A stretch of DNA of 64,000 nt from Sinomicrobium kalidii (GCF_021183825.1 NZ_CP089211.1:5252501-5316500); one strand, 5' to 3'. Shown: positions 27,001 to 34,686, counted from the first letter of the stretch. The notes: generated from the sequence alone by a model not told the origin. Numbers and translations are program-made.

Positions 27001-27149
27001 GGGAGCGGCAAACCGTCTTCTGCGGCGGTCACCTGCCCCTGAACCGTTTGCTCCTGCGCCCGGGCAGGCAAAACGGTTAGACTACTGCATAAAAGCAGCA
27101 GACAAAATTGAATTATCCCCGAAGGCTTAAAGCAATAATCCTTTGTCAT
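24024..27149 (-). CDS. SusC/RagA-family TonB-dependent receptor
   Basis: A 1041-residue outer-membrane transporter. After the signal peptide (cleavage near LPARAQ, residue 31) comes a CarboxypepD_reg-like domain (GQVTAAEDGLPLPGVSIVVVGTTNG), then the plug with VVIGYGTQKKELVTGA and YVVDGVLTGD, and a 22-strand barrel ending in MGLNVKF with the C-terminal aromatic residue. It lacks an N-terminal signalling (STN) domain, so it is not the type that controls an anti-sigma factor, consistent with regulation by the divergent Nudix-type protein. It is the first gene of the locus and imports the oligosaccharide bound by SusD. Confidence 0.95.
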   Translation of the reverse strand: MTKDYCFKPSGIIQFCLLLLCSSLTVLPARAQEQTVQGQVTAAEDGLPLPGVSIVVVGTTNGTTTDFDGNYQMSVPADAELQFSYIGYTTRTVAVNGQGTVNVSMQAQADQLNEVVVIGYGTQKKELVTGANLQVGGEQLQKQSTTNALQALQGQTPGVQITSTSGQPGSGLNVVIRGLGSTGGNAPLYVVDGVLTGDISYLNNSDIESISILKDAASAAIYGSQASNGVVLVTTKGGKKGELQMTFDQYYGIQRVANKIDMLNAREYASILNEAAVNSGKLPYFSDSDIDAMGSGTDWMGAMFKDNAVTQNYTLGVSGGSENSVFSSSLSYTAEEGIVGGKDLSNYERYNFRINSEHKLYDGRVTFGENLSFAYIKNNGVGVGNQYNNSLRGAFNTNPLVPFYDENGNFYNTSDDSEGWLSGQSNPYASMVYGNQNRNNSQKLVGNVYLEFELLKNLKFRTSLGIDYTANEGHAFSPIYQLSVYDFNNYTTASQSTSKGHSLLWDNLLTYKFNIAENHNFEAMMGTSSYKYEDNYMYGSNVNLVFDDLKRAWLDNALNTDGAQITLNGGPRNINKRMSYFGRLNYTYKDKYLLNATFRADGSSQFHENNRWGYFPSVSAGWVATEEEFLRNATWLSFFKLRASWGQVGNQNAGNFQYLSPVTFANTNYIFGNEEGALSPGAYPSRYANPDLKWEASEQIDIGFDARLFRNSLTVNFDWYKKTNKDWLIKPPILATAGADAPWINGGDVVNKGVELALNYHGNIKDLNFTVGVNGAYNKNTVGNIPTEDGIIHGEANQLFDNSSEFYRAQSGYPLGYFWGLETAGIFQTEQDVLNHTSNGTVIQPSAQPGDVIYVDQNGDGSINDLDKINIGDPNPDFNFGFNIALDYQAFDLSLQANGVAGNQIVQSYRNQSSQYANHTTAILDRWHGPGSSNSVPRVTEDNRNWVNFSDLYVQDGDFLRISNVTVGFDIAKLKLNKKFFASQFRVYASVLNLYTFTNYNGMDPEIGYGISNDDYNFSSGVDLGYYPRPRTFMMGLNVKF

Positions 27150-27212
27150 AATGATTGATTTAGTATTTAAGTTAATAGTCTTCTATACCATTTCTTATAG
27201 TTTAACTGACCA

Positions 27213-27243
27213 CAAGTGTAACCAATAATTTCCAATACTGCAA
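27213..27243 (-). promoter_or_regulatory. Candidate promoter of the SusC-led locus
   Basis: On the minus strand TTG (27241-27243) is followed, 20 bases on, by TACACTTG (27213-27220), seven of eight matches to TAnnTTTG. It lies 64 bp before the susC start, in the 249-bp divergent region shared with the Nudix-type regulator. No clear operator palindrome was found there by eye. Confidence 0.35.
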
Positions 27244-27398
27244 TATTTTTTAAGATAATTTTTGTAATTGCTAAAAAAATGAGATATTTATGACCCTATT
27301 AATAATAGTTCCACTCCCCTTTTTCATTTACCGGGAAAAACAAGAACTTTGCAGCCTGTTTTGATCGGGCACAACACTTAACTTAAACAGTAAAATAA

Positions 27399-28118
27399 AT
27401 GAATAAAAAAGCCATCGATTCCGTGTCTATAAAAGAGATGGACAGTGATGTTGTAGATGCCGTAACCATTGATTGCACCATATTCGGGTTTAATGAAGGG
27501 ACGCTTGAAGTTTTACTGGTACAACATGCCGAAGGCATAAGCAAAGGAAAGTGGGGATTGCCCGGAGGGTGGATCAAAAAAGAAGAAAGCATCGACGATG
27601 CGGCATACAGGCTTTTAAGAGATCTTACCGGAATTGACAATATTTACCTCGAACAGCTAAAAGCTTTTGGCAGCCCGGACAGGTTTCCCCTCAGCCGGGT
27701 TATCACCATAGGATATTACGCCCTTATCAAAAAGGAAGACTACCGCTTAACCCCCGGTTTTACGGCTTCCGCTGTTAAATGGTACAAAGTGAAGGAAATC
27801 CCCGAACTTATTTATGACCACGCCCAGATCCTCGAAATCAGTCTCAAACGGTTGAAAAGAAGGGTACGCCAGGCCCCGGTAGGTTTTAACCTCCTCCCCG
27901 AAAAATTCACCTTGTTGCAGTTAATGCATTTGTACGAAGAGATCCTCGAAGTGGAAATGGACAAACCCAATTTCCGACGCAAGTTCCTCAGAATGAAACT
28001 CCTTGTCCCTCTCGACGAAAAGGAAACCGATGTATCGCACCGCGCCGCACAGTTGTATAAGTTCGACCCGAAAATATACGAAAAACTCACCGAAAAAGGG
28101 TTTAATTTCGAATTTTGA
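27399..28118 (+). CDS. NrtR-type Nudix-domain transcriptional regulator (probable regulator of the locus)
   Basis: A 239-residue protein with an N-terminal Nudix fold (about 20-150) and a C-terminal winged-helix segment (about 155-239; FTLLQLMHLYEEILEVEM, FRRKFLRMKLL). The Nudix box G57-x5-E63-x7 is followed by RLLRDLTGI instead of RExxEExGx: the catalytic glutamates are replaced by Leu72, Asp75 and Leu76. Loss of these residues is typical of NrtR-like regulators that bind a ligand without hydrolysing it. In Bacteroidota, relatives control sugar catabolism (AraR/XylR-type). Divergent orientation from susC, 249 bp apart, makes it the best candidate regulator of the polysaccharide locus. Effector unknown. 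Confidence 0.82.
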   Translation: MNKKAIDSVSIKEMDSDVVDAVTIDCTIFGFNEGTLEVLLVQHAEGISKGKWGLPGGWIKKEESIDDAAYRLLRDLTGIDNIYLEQLKAFGSPDRFPLSRVITIGYYALIKKEDYRLTPGFTASAVKWYKVKEIPELIYDHAQILEISLKRLKRRVRQAPVGFNLLPEKFTLLQLMHLYEEILEVEMDKPNFRRKFLRMKLLVPLDEKETDVSHRAAQLYKFDPKIYEKLTEKGFNFEF

Positions 28119-28134
28119 TATAACCTGTTACGGC

Positions 28135-28290
28135 AAATTATAAGTTGTAAAAGATTGAGAAAGATCGATAGAAGATTGAAGGAGATTAAAGTATACCCAA
28201 AATCAATCTCTTTCAATCTACCCGCGTAGTGTCCATCAATCTCCTGTCAATCCTTTGCCATACACTAACAATTGTCAGCACCCGATAACC
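28135..28290. repeat. GATTGA-type intergenic repeat element, copy A
   Basis: About 155 bp, starting AATTATAAG and ending CAGCACCCGATAACC. Inside are imperfect inverted arms built of AGATTGA/GAGATTGA units on the left and TCAATCT/CAATCTCCTGTCAATC units on the right, so the whole folds as a long hairpin. A second copy lies at 31980-32140 and a fragment (AAGATTGAAAAAGATTG) at about 30463-30480. It occupies much of the 335-bp gap between the Nudix-type regulator and gcvT; the rest of the gap is AT-rich with repeats of the form ATAACC and shows no gene. Confidence 0.75.
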
Positions 28291-28453
28291 GAATAACCCG
28301 TCAACCAGATAACTTCCCCCCACTTTCCTTTACTACTCTCCATTTTTTGAATATTTTAGCAGCGCTTTTCCCGCGCCGGGTTACCCCGTTGCCGGACGGG
28401 CAGGCACAGATCAGTAAAACATGTATACACACTAACACAATTATACACGAACT

Positions 28454-29536
28454 ATGAAGAACACAGCACTGACCGATGTACATACCGCCCTCGGGGCCAA
28501 AATCGTTCCTTTTGCAGGATACAACATGCCCGTACAATACGAAGGGGTTAACGCAGAACACGAGACCGTAAGGAACGCCGTCGGGGTTTTTGACGTAAGC
28601 CATATGGGCGAATTTATCATCAGCGGTGACAAGGCCCTCGACCTTATTCAGAAAATCTCTTCCAACGATGCCGCCAGGCTCACCATCGGCAAGGCACAGT
28701 ACAGTTGCATGCCCAACGACAAGGGGGGCATTGTGGACGACCTTATCATATACCGCCTCGGGGAAACCGAATACCTGCTGGTGGTCAATGCCGCCAATAT
28801 CGAAAAAGACTGGAAGTGGATCGAATCGCACAACACTTTCGGGGCCGATATGAAAGACGTATCAGACCATTATTCGTTACTCGCCATTCAGGGACCGAAA
28901 GCTGTTGAGGCCATGCAGTCCATTACCCCGGTCGATCTGGCGTCAATACCTTTCTATCATTTTGAAACCGGAGAATTTGCCGGAGTACAGGATATCATTA
29001 TCTCGGCCACCGGGTACACAGGCAGCGGAGGCTTCGAGATTTACTGTAAGAACGAAGACGCAAAACAGGTTTGGGATAAAGTGTTTGAAGCCGGGGCCGA
29101 TTTTGGCATAAAACCCATTGGCCTTGCCGCAAGGGACACCCTGCGACTTGAAATGGGATACTGCCTGTACGGAAATGATATTGACGACACCACATCGCCC
29201 ATCGAGGCCAAACTGGGATGGATCACCAAGTTTACCAAGGACTTCGTAAACGCCGAAGCACTCAAAAAACAGAAAGAAGACGGCCCGGAAAGAAAACTGG
29301 TGGCCTTTGAACTTACCGAAAAAGGCATTCCGAGACAAGGCTATGACATTGTAGACGGCGAAGGCAGTAAAATAGGAAATGTTACCAGCGGTACCATGTC
29401 CCCTTCCCTCGGAAAAGGTATCGGCATGGGCTATGTGCCTGCCGAAGTGGCCAAACCGGGAAACACCGTTCACATACAAATACGAAAAAAGGCCGTACCC
29501 GCAACCCTGGTAAAACTGCCTTTCTATAAAAACTAA
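28454..29536 (+). CDS. gcvT: Aminomethyltransferase (glycine cleavage system T protein)
   Basis: A 360-residue folate-dependent enzyme that takes the aminomethyl group from lipoyl-GcvH and gives 5,10-methylene-tetrahydrofolate and ammonia. Signatures include [17 protein letters not shown] near the N-terminus, [24 protein letters not shown] and [20 protein letters not shown], plus the C-terminal [21 protein letters not shown]. Length is typical. gcvH and gcvP are not in the window, so the system is split in this genome. glsA follows after 7 bp, so the two are probably cotranscribed. No glycine riboswitch was recognised upstream. Confidence 0.95.
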   Translation: MKNTALTDVHTALGAKIVPFAGYNMPVQYEGVNAEHETVRNAVGVFDVSHMGEFIISGDKALDLIQKISSNDAARLTIGKAQYSCMPNDKGGIVDDLIIYRLGETEYLLVVNAANIEKDWKWIESHNTFGADMKDVSDHYSLLAIQGPKAVEAMQSITPVDLASIPFYHFETGEFAGVQDIIISATGYTGSGGFEIYCKNEDAKQVWDKVFEAGADFGIKPIGLAARDTLRLEMGYCLYGNDIDDTTSPIEAKLGWITKFTKDFVNAEALKKQKEDGPERKLVAFELTEKGIPRQGYDIVDGEGSKIGNVTSGTMSPSLGKGIGMGYVPAEVAKPGNTVHIQIRKKAVPATLVKLPFYKN

Positions 29537-29543
29537 CAACACT

Positions 29544-30455
29544 ATGGAGTACCAGCGTATCCTGGAAGAAATTCACGCCGCCCTGAAGGACGTCCCGCAA
29601 AAAGGGATGGTAGCTTCCTATATCCCGGAACTCCGGAAAATAGATGCCGACCGTTTCGGGCTTTACCTCCTTACGCTGGACAAACAGGAATTCGGTACGG
29701 GACATTTTGATACTCCCTTTTCCATACAAAGCATCTCCAAGGTGCTCTCCCTGGCCAGGGCACTGGAATTTGTAGGCACCGACCTCTGGGAGCGGGTGGA
29801 TGTGGAGCCATCGGGGAACCCGTTTAACTTCCTCACGCTCCTGGAGCTCGAAAGGGGAATTCCCCGCAACCCCTTTATCAATGCCGGGGCCCTTGTGGTA
29901 AGTGATGTGCTCCTCTCCCACTTTGACAATCCGAAAGAAGATTTCCTGAATTACGTCAGGGAACTTGCACAAGACGGTTCAATTTGTTATAATGAAGCTG
30001 TGGCCGCTTCCGAAAAAGCTACCGGCTATCGCAATGCCGCGGCGGCCAACCTGTTAAAAGCCTTCGGGAACATGCACAACAAGGTAGAAGACGTACTGGA
30101 CTTCTATTTTTACCAGTGCTCCCTTTCCATGAGTTGCAGGCAACTGGCCACAACGTTCTATATGTTTGCCAATTCGGGAAAAAATGCGGGCGGCAAAACC
30201 TTCATCTCCCCGAGTCAGGTAAAAAGGATAAACGCCGTGATGCTCACCTGCGGGTTTTACGACGAGGCCGGAGAATTTGCCTTCGAGGTCGGCCTCCCCG
30301 GAAAAAGCGGCGTGGGCGGAGGCATTGTAGCCGTACATCCCGGGAAGTATTGTATTTCCACATGGGCCCCGGGGCTGAACGAAAAAGGAAATTCCCTGCT
30401 GGGCATGCAGGCATTGGAAATGTTTACAACAAAAACAGGATATTCCATATTCTGA
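29544..30455 (+). CDS. glsA: Glutaminase (serine-dependent beta-lactamase fold)
   Basis: A 303-residue enzyme hydrolysing glutamine to glutamate and ammonia. The catalytic SxxK motif is in FSIQSISKVLSLARAL (Ser63, Lys66). ERGIPRNPFINAGALVVSD and the late KSGVGGGIVAVHPGKYCISTWAPGL are family signatures. Length matches bacterial GlsA. It is 7 bp downstream of gcvT on the same strand, suggesting a two-gene operon without an obvious metabolic link other than ammonia release. No signal peptide, so cytoplasmic. Confidence 0.95.
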   Translation: MEYQRILEEIHAALKDVPQKGMVASYIPELRKIDADRFGLYLLTLDKQEFGTGHFDTPFSIQSISKVLSLARALEFVGTDLWERVDVEPSGNPFNFLTLLELERGIPRNPFINAGALVVSDVLLSHFDNPKEDFLNYVRELAQDGSICYNEAVAASEKATGYRNAAAANLLKAFGNMHNKVEDVLDFYFYQCSLSMSCRQLATTFYMFANSGKNAGGKTFISPSQVKRINAVMLTCGFYDEAGEFAFEVGLPGKSGVGGGIVAVHPGKYCISTWAPGLNEKGNSLLGMQALEMFTTKTGYSIF

Positions 30456-30634
30456 CACCGATTTGAAGATTGAAAAAGATTGATGTAGATTGCAATACCA
30501 ATCGGGCAATGGCCTGATAAAGAAAATTAACGTGAAACGGATACCACCACCGGTTACCGGAAGTGCATACCGCCACCTGAAAGACCGGCCTGCCGGCAGG
30601 GAACAGGTAACCAGAACCGTAAACCATTATTGTT

Positions 30635-31447
30635 TTGAGAAGGATATTGATATTAGGAGCAAGCGGATTTATAGGAAGTTCCCTCTACAGGGAACTGTGC
30701 CCCTATTACGATACGTATGGCACCTATTTCACCAATACTTCTTATGTGAACAACCAGCATTTCCTGTATTTTAACCTGGAAACCGATCCGGTAGAGTCGC
30801 TCATCGAATCCGTAAAGCCCACCTGTATCATATCTGCCCTTCGCGGTAATTTTGAAGAACAGGTTCACCTGCACAAGGAAATAACCACCATCATAGCCAA
30901 ACGGGGTATCCGCATCATATTCCTCTCTTCGGCCAATGTATTTGATGCGTTCAGCAATTTTCCCTCTTACGAATACGACAAAACCTTATCAGAAAGCATC
31001 TACGGCAGGTTCAAAATAAAGATAGAAAACATGCTGCTGCGGCTGCCTGTGTGGCAATACGTTATAGCCCGGATGCCCATGGTATTCGGACCAAAATCGC
31101 CCAGGCTTAACGAACTGAAGCAATTTCTCGAAAACCGTGAGGCCTACGAGGTCTTTCCCGACCTGGTGATGAACGTCACCGCTGCCGACAAGGTTGCGCA
31201 GCAGGTGCATTATCTCATCAACAGGCACAAGTCCGGCATCTATCACCTCGGAAGCCGGGACCTCGTCCACCACAACGAATTTATACGGGATATCAGTCAA
31301 GAGCTCGGATACAAAAAACCGCTTTTCAAAAATGTATATACCCGCAATACCGACAGGTTCCTCGCCGTGCTCCCCAAAGACAACAAATTGCCGGAGCAAT
31401 TCCAGATCGAGGTCCGTGATGTCATTAACAGTACGGTCCTGCGCTGA
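30635..31447 (+). CDS. NAD(P)-dependent sugar-epimerase/RmlD-type SDR protein
   Basis: A 270-residue extended short-chain dehydrogenase-like protein. The nucleotide-binding motif is ILILGASGFIGSSLYREL at the N-terminus. The active-site Tyr/Lys pattern is weaker: FLSSANVFDAFSN and YGRFKIKIENMLL occupy the right positions. It resembles RmlD/dTDP-4-dehydrorhamnose-reductase-family proteins of unassigned substrate. The start is uncertain: the frame opens at 30623 with no ATG before the Rossmann motif, and TTG 30635 is the best fit (ATT codons just upstream are alternatives). It stands alone between repeat-rich gaps. Confidence 0.72.
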   Translation: MRRILILGASGFIGSSLYRELCPYYDTYGTYFTNTSYVNNQHFLYFNLETDPVESLIESVKPTCIISALRGNFEEQVHLHKEITTIIAKRGIRIIFLSSANVFDAFSNFPSYEYDKTLSESIYGRFKIKIENMLLRLPVWQYVIARMPMVFGPKSPRLNELKQFLENREAYEVFPDLVMNVTAADKVAQQVHYLINRHKSGIYHLGSRDLVHHNEFIRDISQELGYKKPLFKNVYTRNTDRFLAVLPKDNKLPEQFQIEVRDVINSTVLR

Positions 31448-31979
31448 TCTGCCCTCCGGAAACCTGGCGGTTATATCAGAAAACAAATCGGACTCACGGT
31501 AAAATAAGCCCATCACTCCCCGAAGTACCCGGAATACAACCCAAAGTAAGCCCTCCGCATACAAAAGTAAACAGCCCCCGTTAAAAAGAGGATACCCCCC
31601 GGCTGACAGCAGCCTCACCCCGTACAAAAGTTCAAAGAAAACACTACAAAGTACCCGGAATACACAGCAAAGCTCCCCCACCCCTTACAAAAGCTTCCTC
31701 GCCCCGGGTACGAGCATATTGTCCCCGTTTTAAGTTCTGGTTAACAGGTTATTAAGTTGATTGAGTTATTGAGTTAAAAGCAAAAAGCTCCTCCTTTCAG
31801 ATAAAGGGAAGTATCCGGACTGACGTTTGTACGGAGGGTTTGAAAACCCGAACCACAGCAAAAAACACAAATACAAGGGAACAACGCAATAACACATGAA
31901 CCTATTACCCCAATAACCGAATAAATTTCTCCCATTTTTAACACGCCACAAAGTTTATGCTGAAGATCAGACTACAGGG
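31448..31979. other. Long non-coding gap with imperfect direct repeats
   Basis: No credible gene is seen between the SDR gene and yebC (811 bp). At 31523-31538 and 31649-31664 the 16-mer AAGTACCCGGAATACA is repeated exactly, 126 bp apart, each followed by CAAAG, a C-rich stretch and TACAAAAG. The units look like a decayed tandem duplication. At about 31740-31780 there are GTTATTAAGTTGATTGAGTT-like AT-rich repeats. The second GATTGA element follows at 31980. Confidence 0.6.
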
Positions 31980-32140
31980 AATTATAAGGCGTAAAGGATT
32001 GAGATAGATCGATAGAAGATTGATAGGAGATTGAAGGAGGCTAAAAATCAATCTTCTTCAATCTACCCACGTAGTCCTCATCAATCTCCTGTCAATCTTT
32101 TGTTATGCCTGATAAGTATCAGCACTCAATAACCGTATAA
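31980..32140. repeat. GATTGA-type intergenic repeat element, copy B
   Basis: About 160 bp, aligned with copy A at 28135-28290 across its length: AATTATAAG at the start, GATCGATAGAAGATTGA in the left arm, TCAATCTACCCACGTAGT in the right arm, CATCAATCTCCTGTCAATC, and CAGCAC..ATAACCG at the end. Like copy A it can form one long imperfect hairpin. It is about 40 bp upstream of the yebC promoter. Confidence 0.75.
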
Positions 32141-32177
32141 CAAACACCCGTTTTTATCCAAAACCGAAAAAGACAAA

Positions 32178-32208
32178 TTGGACAATACCACCGAACTTTA
32201 TATTTTTG
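32178..32208 (+). promoter_or_regulatory. Promoter of yebC
   Basis: TTG at 32178-32180, a 20-bp spacer and TATTTTTG at 32201-32208 give a perfect match to the Bacteroidota sigma-A consensus (TTG ... TAnnTTTG). The start codon is 50 bp further on. Confidence 0.65.
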
Positions 32209-32258
32209 TACATTACACCGGAAGAAATACAAAAAACATCTAATAACGAATACTATTT

Positions 32259-32969
32259 ATGGGAAGAGCTTTTGAGTTCAGGAAAACGCGGAAATTAAAA
32301 AGGTGGAGTGCCATGGCCAAAACCTTTACCCGCCTGGGCAAGGATATTGTGATTGCAGTGAAAGAAGGTGGCCCCCACCCGGAGACCAATGCGCGATTGC
32401 GGGCCATAATACAAAATGCCAAGGCGGCCAACATGCCCAAGGACAATATAGAGCGCGCCATAAAAAGAGCTTCCGACAAAAACACCGAAAACTATAAAGA
32501 AGTCCTTTTCGAAGGCTACGGACCTCACGGGATCGCCGTCCTTGTCGAAGCTGCCACAGATAACAACAACCGTACGGTAGCCAACATACGAAGCTACTTT
32601 AACAAGTGCAACGGCAACCTGGGCACCAGCGGTTCTGTGGAATTCATGTTCGACCATACCTGTAATTTCCGCATCAATGGCGAAGGAATTGACATTGAAG
32701 AACTGGAACTGGAAATGATCGATTTCGGGGCCGAAGAAGTCTTTGAGGATGAAGACGGAATTCTCATCTATGCCCCTTTCGAAAGCTTCGGCGCCATTCA
32801 GAAGGAACTGGAAAGCCGGGATATTGAAATCCTCTCTTCAGGATTTGAAAGAATCCCCCAGGTCACCAAAAAGCTGGAACCCGAACAGGTGGCCGATATT
32901 GAAAAATTACTGGAAAAGATCGAGGAAGACGACGACGTGCAAAATGTTTATCACACTATGGAGGAATAG
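32259..32969 (+). CDS. yebC: YebC/PmpR-family DNA-binding/translation-related protein
   Basis: A 236-residue three-domain YebC protein. Signatures are FTRLGKDIVIAVKEGGPHPETNARLRAII, NMPKDNIERAIKRA, FEGYGPHGIAVLVEAATDNNNRTVANIR and GNLGTSGSVEFMF. The family is described as transcriptional regulator in some bacteria and as a translation factor relieving stalls in others; the sequence does not decide. Residues 1-20 (MGRAFEFRKTRKLKRWSAMA) are the short variant of the usual basic N-terminus. Own promoter (32178-32208) and own terminator (33005-33039), so it is a single-gene unit. Confidence 0.93.
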   Translation: MGRAFEFRKTRKLKRWSAMAKTFTRLGKDIVIAVKEGGPHPETNARLRAIIQNAKAANMPKDNIERAIKRASDKNTENYKEVLFEGYGPHGIAVLVEAATDNNNRTVANIRSYFNKCNGNLGTSGSVEFMFDHTCNFRINGEGIDIEELELEMIDFGAEEVFEDEDGILIYAPFESFGAIQKELESRDIEILSSGFERIPQVTKKLEPEQVADIEKLLEKIEEDDDVQNVYHTMEE

Positions 32970-33004
32970 CCCGGAGCATTGAAAATTAACACGTTCATTA
33001 TAAC

Positions 33005-33039
33005 AAAAGCCATCTGTTTTAAAACAAGATGGCTTTTTA
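33005..33039 (+). terminator. Intrinsic terminator after yebC
   Basis: AAAAGCCATCT (33005-33015) pairs with AGATGGCTTTT (33027-33037) in a perfect 11-bp stem across an 11-base loop, followed by T and TATA. It lies 35 bp after the stop codon and could also serve the convergent strand. Confidence 0.85.
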
Positions 33040-33063
33040 TAATACAATCAGATGAGTACCTTT

Positions 33064-33463
33064 AGAAACTGTCTGAATCTTTAGTATACTGATTTGAACA
33101 GCGCTCAAAATCACAATCGGATAGTCATTGCGAGAAGCCGACCGAAGGATGCAAAGCCTGTCCTGAGCCCCGCCGAAGGGTGACCATCTCCTCAGGCAAG
33201 CAACTACTCCAAAGACATGCACAAACGGCCGGGAGGCTGCCGACGCTTCGCCGGCAGTGACCTGTTTTTGATAACATAATTATTTACAACAGCACAAAAC
33301 AACTGTCACCCCGGGCGGAATCGAGGGGTTTCTGGCTTACCAGGGCATCTCTACTCCGCTCGGGGTGACAGAAGGTGTCATTACCATTTATATGGTTAAC
33401 TAAATATTACCTGATGCAATAACGATTTATACTGGTATTCCGAAAAAAATTCAGACAGTCTCT
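33064..33463. mobile_element. MITE-like element with 19-bp imperfect terminal inverted repeats
   Basis: The left end AGAAACTGTCTGAATCTTT (33064-33082) and the right end, read inverted, AGAGACTGTCTGAATTTTT (33445-33463) differ at two of 19 positions. The 400-bp interior has no open gene but contains shorter palindromes. No target-site duplication is obvious. The right end overlaps the stop codon of the pectate lyase gene. The ends resemble those of IS-derived non-autonomous elements, but no transposase is in the window. Confidence 0.6.
33304..33370. repeat. TGTCACCCCG palindromic (REP-like) repeat
   Basis: TGTCACCCCGGGCGGA at 33304-33319 and TCCGCTCGGGGTGACA at 33355-33370 are inverted with one mismatch, enclosing CGAGGGGTTTCTGG. 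This type of palindrome is scattered in many Bacteroidota genomes. It is nested in the MITE-like element, as is a second REP-like stretch (ATTGCGAGAAGCCGACCGAAGG, quoted in part: ATTGCGAGAAGCCGACCGAA) at about 33127. Confidence 0.65.
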
Positions 33464-34386
33464 TAATATATTCTTGTAAAAAGGCCTTTCACATTTCCAT
33501 AACCTCCGCTTCCGGTTATGGTAATATGCCCTGTATTTCCATTTCCGTCATACCCCCAGGCCTGATTATTTATTGCCGAATTATTTGTTACCGTATGCGG
33601 AACAGATTGCCCTGCGCTGCCTAATTTAAAACCATTTCCGTCTCCGTTTGAACCATATCCGTTATTACTGGCCGTACAACCTCTGATTGTTACCGTATAA
33701 GGCTGGTCATATAAATCCCAGCCATCGTCAGAATTGTGATGTGCAGTACAATCTTCAAATACATTATTTTTTCCTGCCGACAATTTACAAGCATATCCAT
33801 CTGCATTTTCCCCGCCATTCTGAGGATCATAATTATCGTTTGAATAACACTGCCTGACATAATTATCATGGCTCCCGTTATAAATTTGCAAACCGGAATC
33901 CCCATTGTAGGAAGTTGTTACGTTATATACATAATTATGACCTCCGTGCTGAAATACGATCCCGCAATCAGGAGCATTTCTTATAGTCATATTAGTAATA
34001 TTCCAGTAACTGCCATTTACTTTAACTCCCCAACTACCCGAAGGTTGATTAGAGCAGTTTAAAACTCCCCCGGTGATATTAATTTTTGAACTTGAAGTTC
34101 CGCTTCTGGCCAATTCCAGTGTTTGTGTTAAGTATATCGTTCCGTTAATGGTAATAATATCTCCCGGATTAGCCGAGGAAACCGCCGATCTTAAATCCGC
34201 TTCAGTAGCCACTGAAATTGATCTGGCAGAAGTGGTTTCCTTTTCTTTTTGAGAAGTCTCCGGTTCGGTAGAAACAACCTCTTCCCCTGAAGAAGTATTC
34301 GGTTCGGGAATAAAGGTGTCTTCTTTTTCACATGCAAAGAATGTTAAAATTCCAATCAGTAAGATGAATTTAATTTGGGCTTTCAT
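33463..34386 (-). CDS. PL9-type pectate lyase-like lipoprotein
   Basis: A 307-residue predicted lipoprotein (MKAQIKFILLIGILTFFAC, lipobox Cys19) with a Ser/Thr/Glu-rich linker to about residue 60. The rest is a right-handed parallel beta-helix: repeated short strands ending in Asn, for example NYVYNVTTSYNGDSGLQIY. The segment GGENADGYACKLSAGKNNVF places a Lys (Lys201) where PL9 enzymes carry their catalytic base, and NSDDGWDLYDQ is another PL9 hallmark. It would cleave polygalacturonate at the cell surface. At 307 residues it is shorter than many PL9 enzymes and has no SusCD partner nearby. Its stop codon overlaps the end of the MITE-like element. Confidence 0.82.
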   Translation of the reverse strand: MKAQIKFILLIGILTFFACEKEDTFIPEPNTSSGEEVVSTEPETSQKEKETTSARSISVATEADLRSAVSSANPGDIITINGTIYLTQTLELARSGTSSSKINITGGVLNCSNQPSGSWGVKVNGSYWNITNMTIRNAPDCGIVFQHGGHNYVYNVTTSYNGDSGLQIYNGSHDNYVRQCYSNDNYDPQNGGENADGYACKLSAGKNNVFEDCTAHHNSDDGWDLYDQPYTVTIRGCTASNNGYGSNGDGNGFKLGSAGQSVPHTVTNNSAINNQAWGYDGNGNTGHITITGSGGYGNVKGLFTRIY

Positions 34387-34686
34387 AATAAAAATGTTTT
34401 TGGTTAATTTATTTAATAATCATCTTGATTATTTATTTTAAAAACAATAAGTCATTATTACATCCTTTAAAAAAACTAATAATGTTATCGTTTTATAATT
34501 TAGATTTCAATTTTACACGTAAGTAATTAACCACGAATATTGATAGTTTTTACTCCTACATTTGTAAAACTATAAATAAATTAACATCAAAACAAGAAAA
34601 ATGCAATCGATTACAGGAAAATATTATAAAAACCCGGTAAATTCTGTTCTTTTAACTCAGACACTTTAAAGGGACAGTCTCCATTT
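34387..34686. other. AT-rich gap upstream of the pectate lyase gene
   Basis: This 300-bp stretch between the PL9 gene start and the GNAT gene stop is strongly AT-rich and holds no gene or stable hairpin that I can see. It must contain the promoter of the PL9 gene (reading leftwards), but no full TTG/TAnnTTTG match was found. Confidence 0.5.

Noticed and set aside
28119..28453. Glycine riboswitch upstream of gcvT
   Set aside because: The gap is filled by the GATTGA repeat and AT-rich repeats; no conserved glycine-aptamer core was recognised.
28135..32140. CRISPR array
   Set aside because: The repeats here are few, long, far apart and imperfect; there is no regular repeat-spacer pattern and no cas gene in the window.
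33037..33222. 61-codon minus-strand frame inside the MITE-like element
   Set aside because: It crosses REP-like palindromes, has no start context and no resemblance to a transposase.
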